Shown here piece after piece: positions 14,362-22,372 of a DNA stretch of 22,892 nt. Position 1 is the stretch's first letter, and each line of letters begins with the position of its first letter. A program made the position numbers and the translations under genes. Under the pieces are notes generated by a model. That model ran no database searches and was not told where the DNA came from. It was given only the letters and a program-made list of their open reading frames with translations. The stretch is from Nitrososphaerales archaeon (lineage in GTDB: Archaea > Thermoproteota > Nitrososphaeria > Nitrososphaerales > CADDZS01): contig JASHXQ010000187.1 in the NCBI GenBank assembly GCA_030043455.1, forward strand, positions 1 to 22,892. Reading direction: 5' to 3'.

Positions 14362-15678
14362 TTGACCAATGCCGGATCCCATACGAAGGTGTTCGTCGAG
14401 GGACACGGATGCTCAGCCAGCTTTGCCGACACGGAGATCATCGGGGGAATAGTTCAGAGCAGAGGCTACCAGCTGGTCAGTGACGAAAAAGACGCCGACG
14501 TTTCGGTCCTCGTCACTTGTAGTGTTAAGACTGTCACAGAACAGCGCATGCTGAGCCGGATTCGAGAACTTTCCGAGAACGGGGAGAGAAAGCTAGTCGT
14601 CGCTGGTTGTCTGCCAACAGCGGACTCGGCAAAGGTTCTGAATATCAGGAAGGATTTCAGTCTAGTTGGGCCTAATAATCTGACGAGTATAGTACCGGCC
14701 ATAGAGGCAACTCTTTCGGGCCGACAGATGATCTCGCTGGAACCCTCAAAATTCGTAAAGCTCGGGCTTCCAAGATCTCGTTTGAACTCGGTAGTCGGCA
14801 TTGTTGAGATCTCGTCTGGATGCTTGAGCAGTTGCACATTTTGCCAAGTAAAACTTGTGAAAGGGACGGTGTTCAGTTATCCTGAAGATCAGCTGATTAA
14901 GGAAGTAGCCTCTCTGATCGCTCAAGGGGCTAAAGAGATCTGGCTTACTTCGACCGATAACGCAGCGTACGGCAGGGATACGAAGACATCCCTCCCCACC
15001 TTGGTACGGAAGATTTCTTTACTTCCGAGTGATTTCAAAATAAGACTCGGCATGATGAACCCGCTCCTCACCAAACGCGATTTGGACGAGACTGTGGAGT
15101 GCCTAAACCTTGACAAGGTCTTCAAGTTTCTACATCTGCCGGTACAATCTGGGAGCGATCGAATTTTGAGACTGATGCAAAGAGGTTACACTGTGGCAGA
15201 TTTTGAAGAAATGGTTGAACTGGTTAGGGAAGCGATTCCAGGGGTTACCTTGAGCACTGATATGATTGTAGGGTTCCCTACTGAAACTGAGAACGAGTTC
15301 AAAGACTCCATGGATCTCCTCGAGAGGGTGAGGCCTGACGTCCTGAATTTGTCTCGATTTGGGGCGAGAAATGGGACAAAGGCCGCTCAGATGAACGAGC
15401 AGATATCACCCGAGACCGCAAAAAGACGATCTTCTGTGATGGCACTGCTCTCCAAAAGGATTCAGAATGAGAAAAACAGGTTATGGATCGGTTGGAAAGG
15501 CAAGGTATTAATTGACGAGCGAGCAAGGGGCGCGGTAGTCGGCCGAAATTACGCTTACAAGCCATGCTTAATCCAGTCTCTCGACGGCAAAGTCTATCCG
15601 CTTGGTACAGAGGTCGAGGTGGAAATCGTGGCAGCAACCTCGGCGACGTTAAGGGCAGTCCCTTTAGCTAGGGCGTAA
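14362..15678 (+). CDS. tRNA N6-threonylcarbamoyladenosine methylthiotransferase (e-MtaB type)
   Basis: Radical SAM enzyme that adds a methylthio group to t6A37 of tRNA. Seen: N-terminal methylthiotransferase domain with its three cluster cysteines C17 (HGCSAS), C53 (VTCSVK) and C83 (AGCLPTA); radical SAM core with C154-x3-C158-x2-C161 (GCLSSCTFC), LHLPVQSGSDRILRLMQRGY and STDMIVGFPTETENEF; C-terminal TRAM domain (about 375-436). 438 aa. TTG start at 14362 has no good ribosome binding site. A GTG at codon 10, just before FVEGHGC, is an alternative. Divergent from nep1 across a 243-base gap in which I saw no other gene. The archaeal/eukaryal CDKAL1-like subgroup is inferred from organism and motif. 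Confidence 0.9.
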   Translation: MTNAGSHTKVFVEGHGCSASFADTEIIGGIVQSRGYQLVSDEKDADVSVLVTCSVKTVTEQRMLSRIRELSENGERKLVVAGCLPTADSAKVLNIRKDFSLVGPNNLTSIVPAIEATLSGRQMISLEPSKFVKLGLPRSRLNSVVGIVEISSGCLSSCTFCQVKLVKGTVFSYPEDQLIKEVASLIAQGAKEIWLTSTDNAAYGRDTKTSLPTLVRKISLLPSDFKIRLGMMNPLLTKRDLDETVECLNLDKVFKFLHLPVQSGSDRILRLMQRGYTVADFEEMVELVREAIPGVTLSTDMIVGFPTETENEFKDSMDLLERVRPDVLNLSRFGARNGTKAAQMNEQISPETAKRRSSVMALLSKRIQNEKNRLWIGWKGKVLIDERARGAVVGRNYAYKPCLIQSLDGKVYPLGTEVEVEIVAATSATLRAVPLARA

Positions 15679-15772
15679 CTATGCGAACTATTGTTGACCT
15701 GCGTTACAAACTTTCTTTATCAGCTAAAATAATATCCGATAGTTTTCGTAGGCGTGGCCGGGCACCCCAAAT

Positions 15773-16840
15773 TTGTCAGAGATGGATCTGAAACTCACCG
15801 ATTTTCCCTATTCTGCGCCGGGATATGGACGGAAAGTAGCCGTTGTCTGCATAGGAAGCGCTGGATGCAAGATTGGAAACCAACTCTCAAAAGAGAGCAA
15901 GCTACTGGAGCATTTCGTTTACATCTCGTGTGATGATCACGACATTGCCAGCCTCACCAAGGGAGAGCGGCTGGTAATAGATCTGGGTACGCACGGAAAA
16001 TCCACACCCTTCCATCTGAGAGGACTTGTCCGTGAGAAACTTCCGCAGATTCGACAGTACATCAATGATAGCGACATTGTCTTTGTGATCACGGGTCTGG
16101 GCGGAGCCGTCGGGTCAGCCATTGCTCCTCTCGTTCTCCAGGAAGCTAACATGAGGGGTGCAGTTTCCGTGGGTATAGTGGTCATGCCGTATAATTTCGA
16201 GAAATCCAAGCACTTTTTTGCCGGATCTGCTCTGAAGCAGATCAGAAAATATGCATCCGGCGTAATTGTAATCGACAATGACGAGCTTCTTGAAGAAAAC
16301 ATGCCCCTAATCGACGCCTATGCACTCGTGAATCAGAGGATAGCACTCGCCCTCAACAAGCTTCTGGGGGCAACAGAGCAACACGAATTCAGTATCGGCC
16401 TCAACAACGTCGTCAATTTCGTCAAAACAAACTCATACAGCGTCCTCTGCCTGGGCAATTCCCAAGAGATGTCGGAATATCGGATGGCCGTGATAAATGC
16501 CGCGAGTCATTTTGGGAATACGGTGGACAAGTCCCAAGCATCAAAATCTCTGGTGCACCTCTGTGCGGACAAATCGATTTCGATGAACGATCTGGTTACT
16601 TCGATAGGAGGACTATCCGGCATCCTGGGGTCAGGAACCATGCAAATCGAGTATGGTCTCTCAGCTAATTCGTCGCAGATTCCTACTGCGATTATTATGG
16701 CTACGGGATTCTCTTCGACTAAATTCGACTCTTACGATCCAATAGATGGGGCACTGGGAAACAATTCAGAGAACCTCGACTCGGAAATGGACGGATCGAT
16801 AGATTTCAGTCCCTTGCTGTCCAACATCGAGCTGGAGTAA
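15773..16840 (+). CDS. ftsZ: Divergent FtsZ/tubulin-superfamily protein
   Basis: Tubulin-fold protein related to FtsZ. Seen: T1 loop VVCIGSAGCKIGNQL (24-38), T4 glycine loop ITGLGGAVGSAIAP (106-119), MPYNFEKSKHF (138-148), VIVIDNDELLEE (164-175) and DAYALVNQ (181-188). The canonical GGGTGTG reads GGAVGSA, and the T7 loop that normally carries the GTP-hydrolysing Asp pair (N-x-D-F-A-D) reads NNVVNF near 211-216. Nucleotide binding may remain but hydrolysis by the usual mechanism is unlikely. 355 aa, with a polar acidic tail. Start is TTG at 15773 or ATG at 15782. Such degenerate FtsZ proteins are known in Thaumarchaeota, where Cdv proteins divide the cell. Confidence 0.85.
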   Translation: MSEMDLKLTDFPYSAPGYGRKVAVVCIGSAGCKIGNQLSKESKLLEHFVYISCDDHDIASLTKGERLVIDLGTHGKSTPFHLRGLVREKLPQIRQYINDSDIVFVITGLGGAVGSAIAPLVLQEANMRGAVSVGIVVMPYNFEKSKHFFAGSALKQIRKYASGVIVIDNDELLEENMPLIDAYALVNQRIALALNKLLGATEQHEFSIGLNNVVNFVKTNSYSVLCLGNSQEMSEYRMAVINAASHFGNTVDKSQASKSLVHLCADKSISMNDLVTSIGGLSGILGSGTMQIEYGLSANSSQIPTAIIMATGFSSTKFDSYDPIDGALGNNSENLDSEMDGSIDFSPLLSNIELE

Positions 16841-16925
16841 ATCAATCTCATTCATCTGTTCGGCAAAGATTTTACTAGCCTTTCCTCGACGAGCGAGGGC
16901 TAGAAGTTCAGTCTAGGGTGATGCA

Positions 16926-17444
16926 TTGCCCAAGCGAATCTCGGATCCAAAGACAAGAGCAAAGTTTCGAGACTGGATAAGGGAGAACGCAGTGTCCCCC
17001 GAGAGTTTGGATCACGTGGATATCGAAGCAGAGTTCGGGACAGATCTCACTTTTGATGAGGCAGTTGCTCTAGCGATTCAAAAGTTCCCTGGCATCTGGA
17101 AAGCTGACCCCGACAGTCTTCGGGATTCCAAACCAAAACCTATAATCTTCGTCAAAGAACTGATAGAGAAGATTTCTGACGGGAAAGTACAGGTCACCTA
17201 CCGCAAATCACCGAAAGTTGGAACCTACTACGTGATTGACAACCGGTTCAAACCTAAATCAGAAAATTCACTGCTCATCGAATTTTACCGGACGGATCGA
17301 GTAAACGCTTACGAGCTGACCGACGAGGAAGCAAGACTTGCGGGAATTGATTCGGCGAGCCAGATCCGCAGTCTGTTTGAAAAGTGGTACGGCTCCCCGA
17401 TTCCGGGATTATTTCGGAATTGGTTCAGGGTACTGGACAGCTAA
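16926..17444 (+). CDS. ASCH (PUA-like) domain protein
   Basis: Probable RNA-binding protein, function unknown. The N-terminal about 60 residues are helical and charged (KTRAKFRDWIRENA). From about 74 onward the sequence fits an ASCH fold: FVKELIEKISDGKVQVTYRKS, a KVGTYYVID strand, EFYRTDRVNAYELTDEEARLAGI, then a SLFEKWYGSPIPG helix; the E-L-T-x-E-E-A-R segment is characteristic. 172 aa. TTG start at 16926, with GGTGA at 16917-16921. It lies 85 bases after the FtsZ-like gene and its stop overlaps the stop region of rpl31e by four bases on the opposite strand. The domain call is from pattern memory. Confidence 0.75.
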   Translation: MPKRISDPKTRAKFRDWIRENAVSPESLDHVDIEAEFGTDLTFDEAVALAIQKFPGIWKADPDSLRDSKPKPIIFVKELIEKISDGKVQVTYRKSPKVGTYYVIDNRFKPKSENSLLIEFYRTDRVNAYELTDEEARLAGIDSASQIRSLFEKWYGSPIPGLFRNWFRVLDS

Positions 17445-17977
17445 GAAGCTTCGTCTGACTTTTTAGGGGCTGATTTCTTTTTGGATGTAACTTTTCCAGC
17501 TGCTTTCTTGGGTACCGGAGCTTGTTCTTTCGGCTTATCTGGAGCCGAGGCTGCAGGCGCTGCTGAGTTAGCAACTGGAGTCGAAGGGGCGGTAACCGGA
17601 GATGCACCGGGTGAGATCGTCTTCTCCACAGGGGAAGTCTTTCCTGTTGCCGGACTTTCCTCTTTTTCTTCGGGAACCGGCGGAATTGCCTCTTTAGGCT
17701 CCTGTTTGCTTTCTTTCGGAAGCGAAATGGTAACTACTCCGTCCTCGTCCTTTTCCATCTTTACTGTGATTCTTCGCGGAGGTTTGGTAATGCCTCTTTT
17801 CCAAAGAGCTTCATTGAGTTCCGTGTCGATCTTGATTTCCGAAGACTTCATGTGATGCTCTGCAAACTCTCGCAGAATATGCACCGCTCTTCTGGTTCGA
17901 CGATGTCTCGCGGCGATCCACGCCCGGGACAAGGGCACGGTGTAAACTCTTTCTAACTCGATTTCTTGTTCAGACAC
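17441..17977 (-). CDS. rpl31e: Ribosomal protein L31e with a long Ala/Pro/Lys tail
   Basis: 50S protein located near the polypeptide exit tunnel. Residues 1-88 are a normal L31e: ERVYTVPLSRAW, RRTRRAVHILREFAEHHM, IDTELNEALWKRGITKPPRRI and DEDGVVTISL. Odd: about 90 further residues follow, first acidic (EEKEESP), then Ala/Pro/Ser-rich, ending in lysine clusters (VPKKAAGK, SKKKSAPKK). Archaeal L31e is usually about 80-100 aa, so the 178-aa protein doubles its size. GTG start at 17977, seven bases after rpl39e. Last gene of the S19e operon. The reading frame is uninterrupted, so the tail is real in this sequence; its role is unknown. Confidence 0.92.
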   Translation of the reverse strand: MSEQEIELERVYTVPLSRAWIAARHRRTRRAVHILREFAEHHMKSSEIKIDTELNEALWKRGITKPPRRITVKMEKDEDGVVTISLPKESKQEPKEAIPPVPEEKEESPATGKTSPVEKTISPGASPVTAPSTPVANSAAPAASAPDKPKEQAPVPKKAAGKVTSKKKSAPKKSDEAS

Positions 17978-17984
17978 TTCTCAC

Positions 17985-18140
17985 TCACTTTACCTTTAGT
18001 TTCTGTCGTCTCCACTGCCGCTGCTGGGGGTGCGTGCGCACTTTCTGCTTGGTCTTTGCTATAACCCAAGTGGGGACGGGATAAGATTGCCTCCTTACCC
18101 TCATCAATCTCTTCTTGACTCCTGAAGTTTTCTTGCTCAC
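17985..18140 (-). CDS. rpl39e: Ribosomal protein L39e
   Basis: Very small, basic 50S protein that lines the peptide exit tunnel. The 51-codon frame reads MSKKTSGVKKRLMRV, then QSYPVPTWVIAKT and HPQQRQWRRQKLKVK; the VPTWVI-K-T and final RRQKL-K match the family. Length is exactly typical. GTG start at 18140, with GGTGA at 18149-18145 four bases upstream, immediately after the pdcd5 stop at 18150. Seven bases separate it from rpl31e. The pairing L39e-L31e is conserved in archaea. Confidence 0.95.
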   Translation of the reverse strand: MSKKTSGVKKRLMRVRRQSYPVPTWVIAKTKQKVRTHPQQRQWRRQKLKVK

Positions 18141-18149
18141 GTTCTCACC

Positions 18150-18449
18150 CTATTTGTAATTGATCCTGAACTCTTTCTTGGGGCGTTGCAATTGACCTAA
18201 CATTTGCTTAAGCTCCTCATCATTGATTTGGTGTCGCAATCGGCCGGAGCTCGCGAGTTGAAAAATCTGGTTCTCTACCGAAACCGCGAGATCCGGTTTT
18301 ACCATTCGTAGGTTATTCAACCTGTCCCTCGCCTCGGAGGTAAAAATGACTCGGAGCATCTGTTCTCTCGCTGCTCTGGTTTGACGCTCCTGATCAGCCT
18401 GCTGATTTGGAGAAGCTTTATCGGGAGAATCCTTTTCCGCCTCGCTCAT
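18150..18449 (-). CDS. pdcd5: DNA-binding protein of the PDCD5 (TFAR19) family
   Basis: Small helical-bundle protein conserved in archaea and eukaryotes; archaeal members bind DNA in vitro and are encoded with ribosomal genes, exact role unsettled. Seen: a polar, disordered N-terminus (1-25), the core EQMLRVIFTSEARDRLNNLRMVKPD (two blocks: EQMLRVIFTSEARDRL and NLRMVKPD), VENQIFQLASSGR, and the C-terminal INDEELKQMLGQL, with IN-Y-K at the end. 99 aa, slightly short. ATG start. It lies 50 bases after rps19e and one base before the rpl39e ribosome binding region. Confidence 0.93.
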   Translation of the reverse strand: MSEAEKDSPDKASPNQQADQERQTRAAREQMLRVIFTSEARDRLNNLRMVKPDLAVSVENQIFQLASSGRLRHQINDEELKQMLGQLQRPKKEFRINYK

Positions 18450-18499
18450 ACACCGTTCATCTATTCCGGAGTTTACGACGACTAGAATAAAACTCTCAG

Positions 18500-18955
18500 T
18501 TAGAGATATCTAGCAAGCTCGGGTTTGCTTTTCGCTAGATCTTTCATGATCTCAGTACTTTGGCGGTCGAGAAGGCTTACTCCCTTCCCCGTCAGAATCC
18601 TACCGCGCCTCCCCTGTTTTGCTACAAGCCCAGCTGCTTCTAATTGTTGAATGGCCTTTCGAACCGCAGAACCTCCAGCATCTCGGTGATGCCCCACGTA
18701 GTACCCCACCTCTTTCCTGCCACCATAATCCGACTCGAGCTGGGATAATCCAAGGGGACCGTGGATGTAGATCTTTCGCAAAAGCGATCCACATCTTGTA
18801 TACCACCAGTCTTTCTCTACCGGCTGTCTCGTCGCATGAGAACCGGTTTTAACAAAAGCCGTCCATTGAGGCTGGGAAACCTGAGAAACGTGTTTCAAGT
18901 GATCTGCCAAACGGGAAATCAGTAAATCTTGAGGAACTTCATGTGCCGTAGTCAA
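18500..18955 (-). CDS. rps19e: Small-subunit ribosomal protein S19e
   Basis: Archaeal/eukaryal 30S protein needed for 16S/18S rRNA maturation. Seen: early basic-aromatic core PQWTAFVKTGSH, EKDWWYTRCGSLLRKIYIHGPLG, YGGRKEVGYYVGHHRDAGGS and KAIQQLEAAGLV, then a C-terminal helix. 151 aa, usual. TTG start at 18955, with GGAGGA at 18971-18966 ten bases upstream. First gene of rps19e-pdcd5-rpl39e-rpl31e; its promoter has a clear TATA box at 19012-19022. Confidence 0.95.
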   Translation of the reverse strand: MTTAHEVPQDLLISRLADHLKHVSQVSQPQWTAFVKTGSHATRQPVEKDWWYTRCGSLLRKIYIHGPLGLSQLESDYGGRKEVGYYVGHHRDAGGSAVRKAIQQLEAAGLVAKQGRRGRILTGKGVSLLDRQSTEIMKDLAKSKPELARYL

Positions 18956-18990
18956 CGCAATTCAATCCTCCGCAAACCAGAAACTGTGTA

Positions 18991-19005
18991 GAAAAGCCTC
19001 TTTTC
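18991..19005. repeat. Inverted repeat at the S19e operon transcription start
   Basis: GAAAAG (18991-18996) and CTTTTC (19000-19005) are perfect 6-base arms around CCT. The site is just downstream of the TATA box, overlapping the expected transcription start near 18990. It could be a repressor site or the first hairpin of the leader. Confidence 0.35.
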
Positions 19006-19011
19006 CGAAGT

Positions 19012-19022
19012 CCTATATAAAT
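19012..19022 (-). promoter_or_regulatory. TATA box of the S19e operon
   Basis: The minus strand reads ATTTATATAGG, a strong archaeal TATA element about 62 bases before the rps19e TTG. Transcription would start near 18990, leaving a leader of about 35 bases that contains GGAGGA. Confidence 0.6.
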
Positions 19023-19068
19023 GACGATGATTCAACCTGCGGGCTAGAAAAATCTGAAAGATTTGATT

Positions 19069-19398
19069 CTAAAATGGTTGGCGATAGACATTCCCGCATC
19101 GCAGACAAGTGATCAATAATACTTTGCGATTTTTGCTGCTGAGCCTAAACCTTGATCCTGTTGGCGGTACGACAAATTCCTTGCACGCCCTGCAGAAGAA
19201 GACGCGGTAGCGACCTAGCCGAACATTGAATTTTGTTGATAGATTCCAGGCGTAGCGGGCGAGATTCACTGACAGCTTTGAATCTTTGCCATGTCCACTA
19301 ATAGCTTGGCCCAAAGCTATATCGATCTGTTGACTCGCGATGCGTTTCCTTTTCTGTCTCAGTGATTCGTGGAATCTTCTGGATCTTGCGGAAGGCAA
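19069..19398 (-). CDS. rnp4: RNase P protein component 4 (Rpp21/Rpr2)
   Basis: Zinc-ribbon subunit of archaeal RNase P, which matures the 5' ends of tRNAs; pairs with Rpp29. Seen: a basic helical N-terminus (SLRQKRKRIASQQ), LARYAWNLSTKFNVRL typical of the Rpp21 helix, then zinc cysteines C69/C72 (FFCRACK) and C98/C101 (TCLRCG). 109 aa, normal. TTG start at 19398, only seven bases after the gcvPB stop, with no clear ribosome binding site, so it may be translated by coupling to gcvPB. Confidence 0.9.
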   Translation of the reverse strand: MPSARSRRFHESLRQKRKRIASQQIDIALGQAISGHGKDSKLSVNLARYAWNLSTKFNVRLGRYRVFFCRACKEFVVPPTGSRFRLSSKNRKVLLITCLRCGNVYRQPF

Positions 19399-19405
19399 GT
19401 GTGAA

Positions 19406-20926
19406 TCAGCTCGGAGAGGGGTTTAGGAGTTTGTTCCAATTGAGCACCATAGTGGCCGGGTGGGAGGCTCTGTACTCGTCTAGCCTGCCTATCGACGTGT
19501 TTTTCGGAGAGTCCAAAACCGACTCTTTGTCCGTGCCGGCTCTGGCGGCAATGTCATTCAAAATCGCAGCGTATGCTTCCAAGTTCTCCACGGGTTCGGT
19601 TTCGGTGGGTTCAACCATGAGCGCCTCTGGAACGATCAGGGGAAAGTAAGTAGTTGGCGAATGCATCCCACCGTCCAGGATCGCCTTGGCAACATCGCCA
19701 GCGGAAACTCCTGTCTTTTTTTTCAACGGGGACGCACTTACCACGAATTCATGTTTTCGTAGAGCTTTCGGCGAGTAACTTTTCTCATACGCGTCCTTGT
19801 CCAGCAAAGAGAGCAGATAGTTGGAAGCGAGAACCGCCTGCTCAGAGACTGTTTTCAACCCATTCCTACCTAGGCTCAAAATATAGCAGTACGCCCTAAG
19901 TAACACCGCAGAGTTCCCGTAAAACGACTTCACCCGGCCGATGGATTTTGGGACTGAGTAATCCAGCCTGTATGATTCTTCGGATTTGGAAATTACCGGA
20001 ACAGGCAGATAATCTTGAAGGTGGGCTTTCACACCGACAGGTCCGGCGCCGGGCCCTCCGCCTCCATGCGGAGTCGCGAAAGTCTTGTGTACATTGATGT
20101 GTACTACATCAAAGCCCATGTCCCCTGGCCTCGCCCGCGCCAGAAGGGCGTTCATGTTGGCCCCGTCGTAATACATGAGACCCTCTTCCTCGTGTATCAT
20201 CTTCGTCACTTTGAGAATGTCCTTCTCAAAAAGACCGAGGGTATTGGGAACCGTCAGCATCATGCCCGCCGTATTTTTAGTGAGTACTTGCTTTACCGCT
20301 TCTTCCGAGACGAGTCCTTCTTCGGAAGAGGGGATCTTGACTACTTTGAAGCCAGCCATCGCCGCACTTGATGGATTCGTGCCGTGGGCCGAATCCGGAA
20401 CCAACATTTCGTCCTTACCCTGAAGACCCTGATCTCGAAGATAGTTGCGAATTATCAGGGCGCCGACGTACTCGCCTTGGGCTCCAGCGGCTGGAGAAAG
20501 CGAGAACCGATCCATTCCGGAGATTTCTGCCAGCATTCCTCCCAGCTCAAAGAGAATTTCGAGGGTGCCTTGGATCGTGGTTTCCTCCTGGTAAGGATGC
20601 AGCCCTGCCATCTTGGGATTTCGTGCAATCCGTTGAGAGACCTTGGGATTGTATTTCATGGTACAGCTTCCCAAAGGGTACATTCCCACATCAATTGCGA
20701 AATTCATCTGGGACAAGCGGACGAAGTGGCGAGTTATGGCGGGTTCTGAAATCTCCGGGAGATGCAAGGCTTCGCTCCTGATCATCATGGGCGGAATAGC
20801 TTCAGCGATCTTCTTGACTTCCTCTTGGAATTCTCTGTTTGGGGGAGGCAGCGAATAACCCCGGCGTCCCTTCCTCGAAAGTTCATTCAGCAGTGGCTCG
20901 TCCCAGATGGCTTGCCGGTAGACCAA
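19406..20926 (-). CDS. gcvPB: Glycine dehydrogenase (decarboxylating) subunit 2
   Basis: PLP-carrying half of the P-protein of the glycine cleavage system, which decarboxylates glycine and loads the aminomethyl group on lipoyl-H-protein. Seen: YPLGSCTMKYNPK (83-95), SPAAGAQGEY (144-153), PDSAHGTNPSSAAM (177-190), PNTLGLFE, and the PLP lysine K281 in INVHKTFATPHGGGGPG. 506 aa, full length. TTG start at 20926, three bases after the gcvPA stop, with AGAGGA inside the end of gcvPA as ribosome binding site. The H-, T- and L-protein genes are not in this window. Confidence 0.96.
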   Translation of the reverse strand: MVYRQAIWDEPLLNELSRKGRRGYSLPPPNREFQEEVKKIAEAIPPMMIRSEALHLPEISEPAITRHFVRLSQMNFAIDVGMYPLGSCTMKYNPKVSQRIARNPKMAGLHPYQEETTIQGTLEILFELGGMLAEISGMDRFSLSPAAGAQGEYVGALIIRNYLRDQGLQGKDEMLVPDSAHGTNPSSAAMAGFKVVKIPSSEEGLVSEEAVKQVLTKNTAGMMLTVPNTLGLFEKDILKVTKMIHEEEGLMYYDGANMNALLARARPGDMGFDVVHINVHKTFATPHGGGGPGAGPVGVKAHLQDYLPVPVISKSEESYRLDYSVPKSIGRVKSFYGNSAVLLRAYCYILSLGRNGLKTVSEQAVLASNYLLSLLDKDAYEKSYSPKALRKHEFVVSASPLKKKTGVSAGDVAKAILDGGMHSPTTYFPLIVPEALMVEPTETEPVENLEAYAAILNDIAARAGTDKESVLDSPKNTSIGRLDEYRASHPATMVLNWNKLLNPSPS

Positions 20927-20929
20927 CTT

Positions 20930-22306
20930 TCAAATCCTCTTTTCGATCGCTTTGACACTAGCGACGAGCTTTTCTACATCTTCGACACGATGCAACTCAC
21001 TGAAAGAAAATAGGGAAACGTGATTGAGTTGATCGTAGAACTTGCTCAAAGGAAGGCCCCCTAAGATGCCGTAACTCAAAAGTTCCTTGGAGAGTCCAGC
21101 GCTGTCCGTTTTCGTGCCTAAACTCAGGTCGCCGAAAAAGCTCCCTCCAAAGTGGGGCGCTTCAAACCCTTCCTCAGCGAAACGTTTCTTCGCATAATGC
21201 GCTGCTCCAAAGATCTTCTCTCCCACCTCTTTCATCCCAGCTGGTCCCATCAATGAGAGGTAAATACTGACAGCTAGGGCGAAAAGCGCCTCGTTGGTAC
21301 ATATGTTCGATGTAGCATGCTCCCGTCTGATGTGCTGCTCGCGGGTCTGGAGAACCATCGTGTAACCCCGCCGCGAACCCTTTTTTGCGACAGTCGATCC
21401 GATCAACCTCCCGGGCATCTGTCGCAAAAGGGGGGCATCATCGCGGATGGCGAAAATTCCCATAAACGGGCCCCCAAAATTGGGGTACAAACCAAGCGGT
21501 TGACCGTCACCCACGACTATGTCGGCGCTATAGGAACCGGGAGGCGCGAGGACTCCGAGGGTGATCGGATTGACTCCCACGATCAAAAGTGCCCCCTTCT
21601 CTCGACACATCTTAGAGATCCGGTGAAGAGATTCTTCGACTACCCCCAGGAAATTGGGAACCTCAACGTACAGCGCACCGACTGTCTCATCCAATTTGTT
21701 ACCTAAATACTCGAGATCAAGACATCCAGAACTAGCATAGTTCACGCGCAGAACTTCTATTCCGGCGGGAAAACAGTAAGTGTCGAGAACCGCGAGTCTT
21801 TCCGGAGAAGCGTTGGCCCCTGCTAGGATCTTTTTTCTTCCTGTTACCCGCTGAGCCATTCTGCCCGCCTCCCCCAACGCGCTACCCCAGTCATACATCG
21901 AGCTGTTCGCGACTCCCATCCCGGTGAGTTCACAGATCTGACTCTGATACTCGAACAATCCCTGAAGCATTCCCTGACTGATTTCTGGCTGGTATGGAGT
22001 ATATGCGGTGTAAAACTCCCCGCGGGACAGAATCTCATCCACTATAGAGGGAACGTGATGCGTCCATGCTCCTCCTCCGAGGAAACTCAGAAACTCGGGA
22101 GACGATTTGTTCTTCGCCAGTTTCTCATCAACGATCCGCTCCAGCTCGATCTCACTCTTGGACTCTGGAATCCTCAGTGCACGGCCCAGTCGTACCTCTG
22201 AGGGGATTTCGGAGAAGAGCTCATCCACATTTTTCAAGCCGAGTGCAGCAAGCATTTTTTGCGTAATTTCTTCCTCTGAGTTCGGAAGAAATTTGTGGAC
22301 GGCCAT
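20930..22306 (-). CDS. gcvPA: Glycine dehydrogenase (decarboxylating) subunit 1
   Basis: Partner subunit of gcvPB; together they equal the single P-protein of many bacteria and eukaryotes. Seen: FLGGGAWTHHVPSIVDE (75-91), YTAYTPYQPEISQGMLQ, ANSSMYDWGSALGEA, PNFLGVVEE, and the late GGPFMGIFA and REQHIRREHATSNICTNEAL segments. This half lacks the PLP lysine, as expected. 458 aa, complete. ATG start at 22306 with no evident ribosome binding site; a TATA-like TATTAAAT at 22357-22350 would give a leader of about 20 bases. First gene of gcvPA-gcvPB(-rnp4). Confidence 0.96.
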   Translation of the reverse strand: MAVHKFLPNSEEEITQKMLAALGLKNVDELFSEIPSEVRLGRALRIPESKSEIELERIVDEKLAKNKSSPEFLSFLGGGAWTHHVPSIVDEILSRGEFYTAYTPYQPEISQGMLQGLFEYQSQICELTGMGVANSSMYDWGSALGEAGRMAQRVTGRKKILAGANASPERLAVLDTYCFPAGIEVLRVNYASSGCLDLEYLGNKLDETVGALYVEVPNFLGVVEESLHRISKMCREKGALLIVGVNPITLGVLAPPGSYSADIVVGDGQPLGLYPNFGGPFMGIFAIRDDAPLLRQMPGRLIGSTVAKKGSRRGYTMVLQTREQHIRREHATSNICTNEALFALAVSIYLSLMGPAGMKEVGEKIFGAAHYAKKRFAEEGFEAPHFGGSFFGDLSLGTKTDSAGLSKELLSYGILGGLPLSKFYDQLNHVSLFSFSELHRVEDVEKLVASVKAIEKRI

Positions 22307-22349
22307 TTTTTGATAGGGCTCTTGCGAGGAAAAAATAACGAATTTCTAG

Positions 22350-22357
22350 ATTTAATA
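22350..22357 (-). promoter_or_regulatory. Probable TATA box for gcvPA
   Basis: The minus strand reads TATTAAAT, about 47 bases before the gcvPA ATG. Position-based; expected transcription start is near 22328. Confidence 0.4.
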
Positions 22358-22372
22358 GCCTTAACTCGTTGA

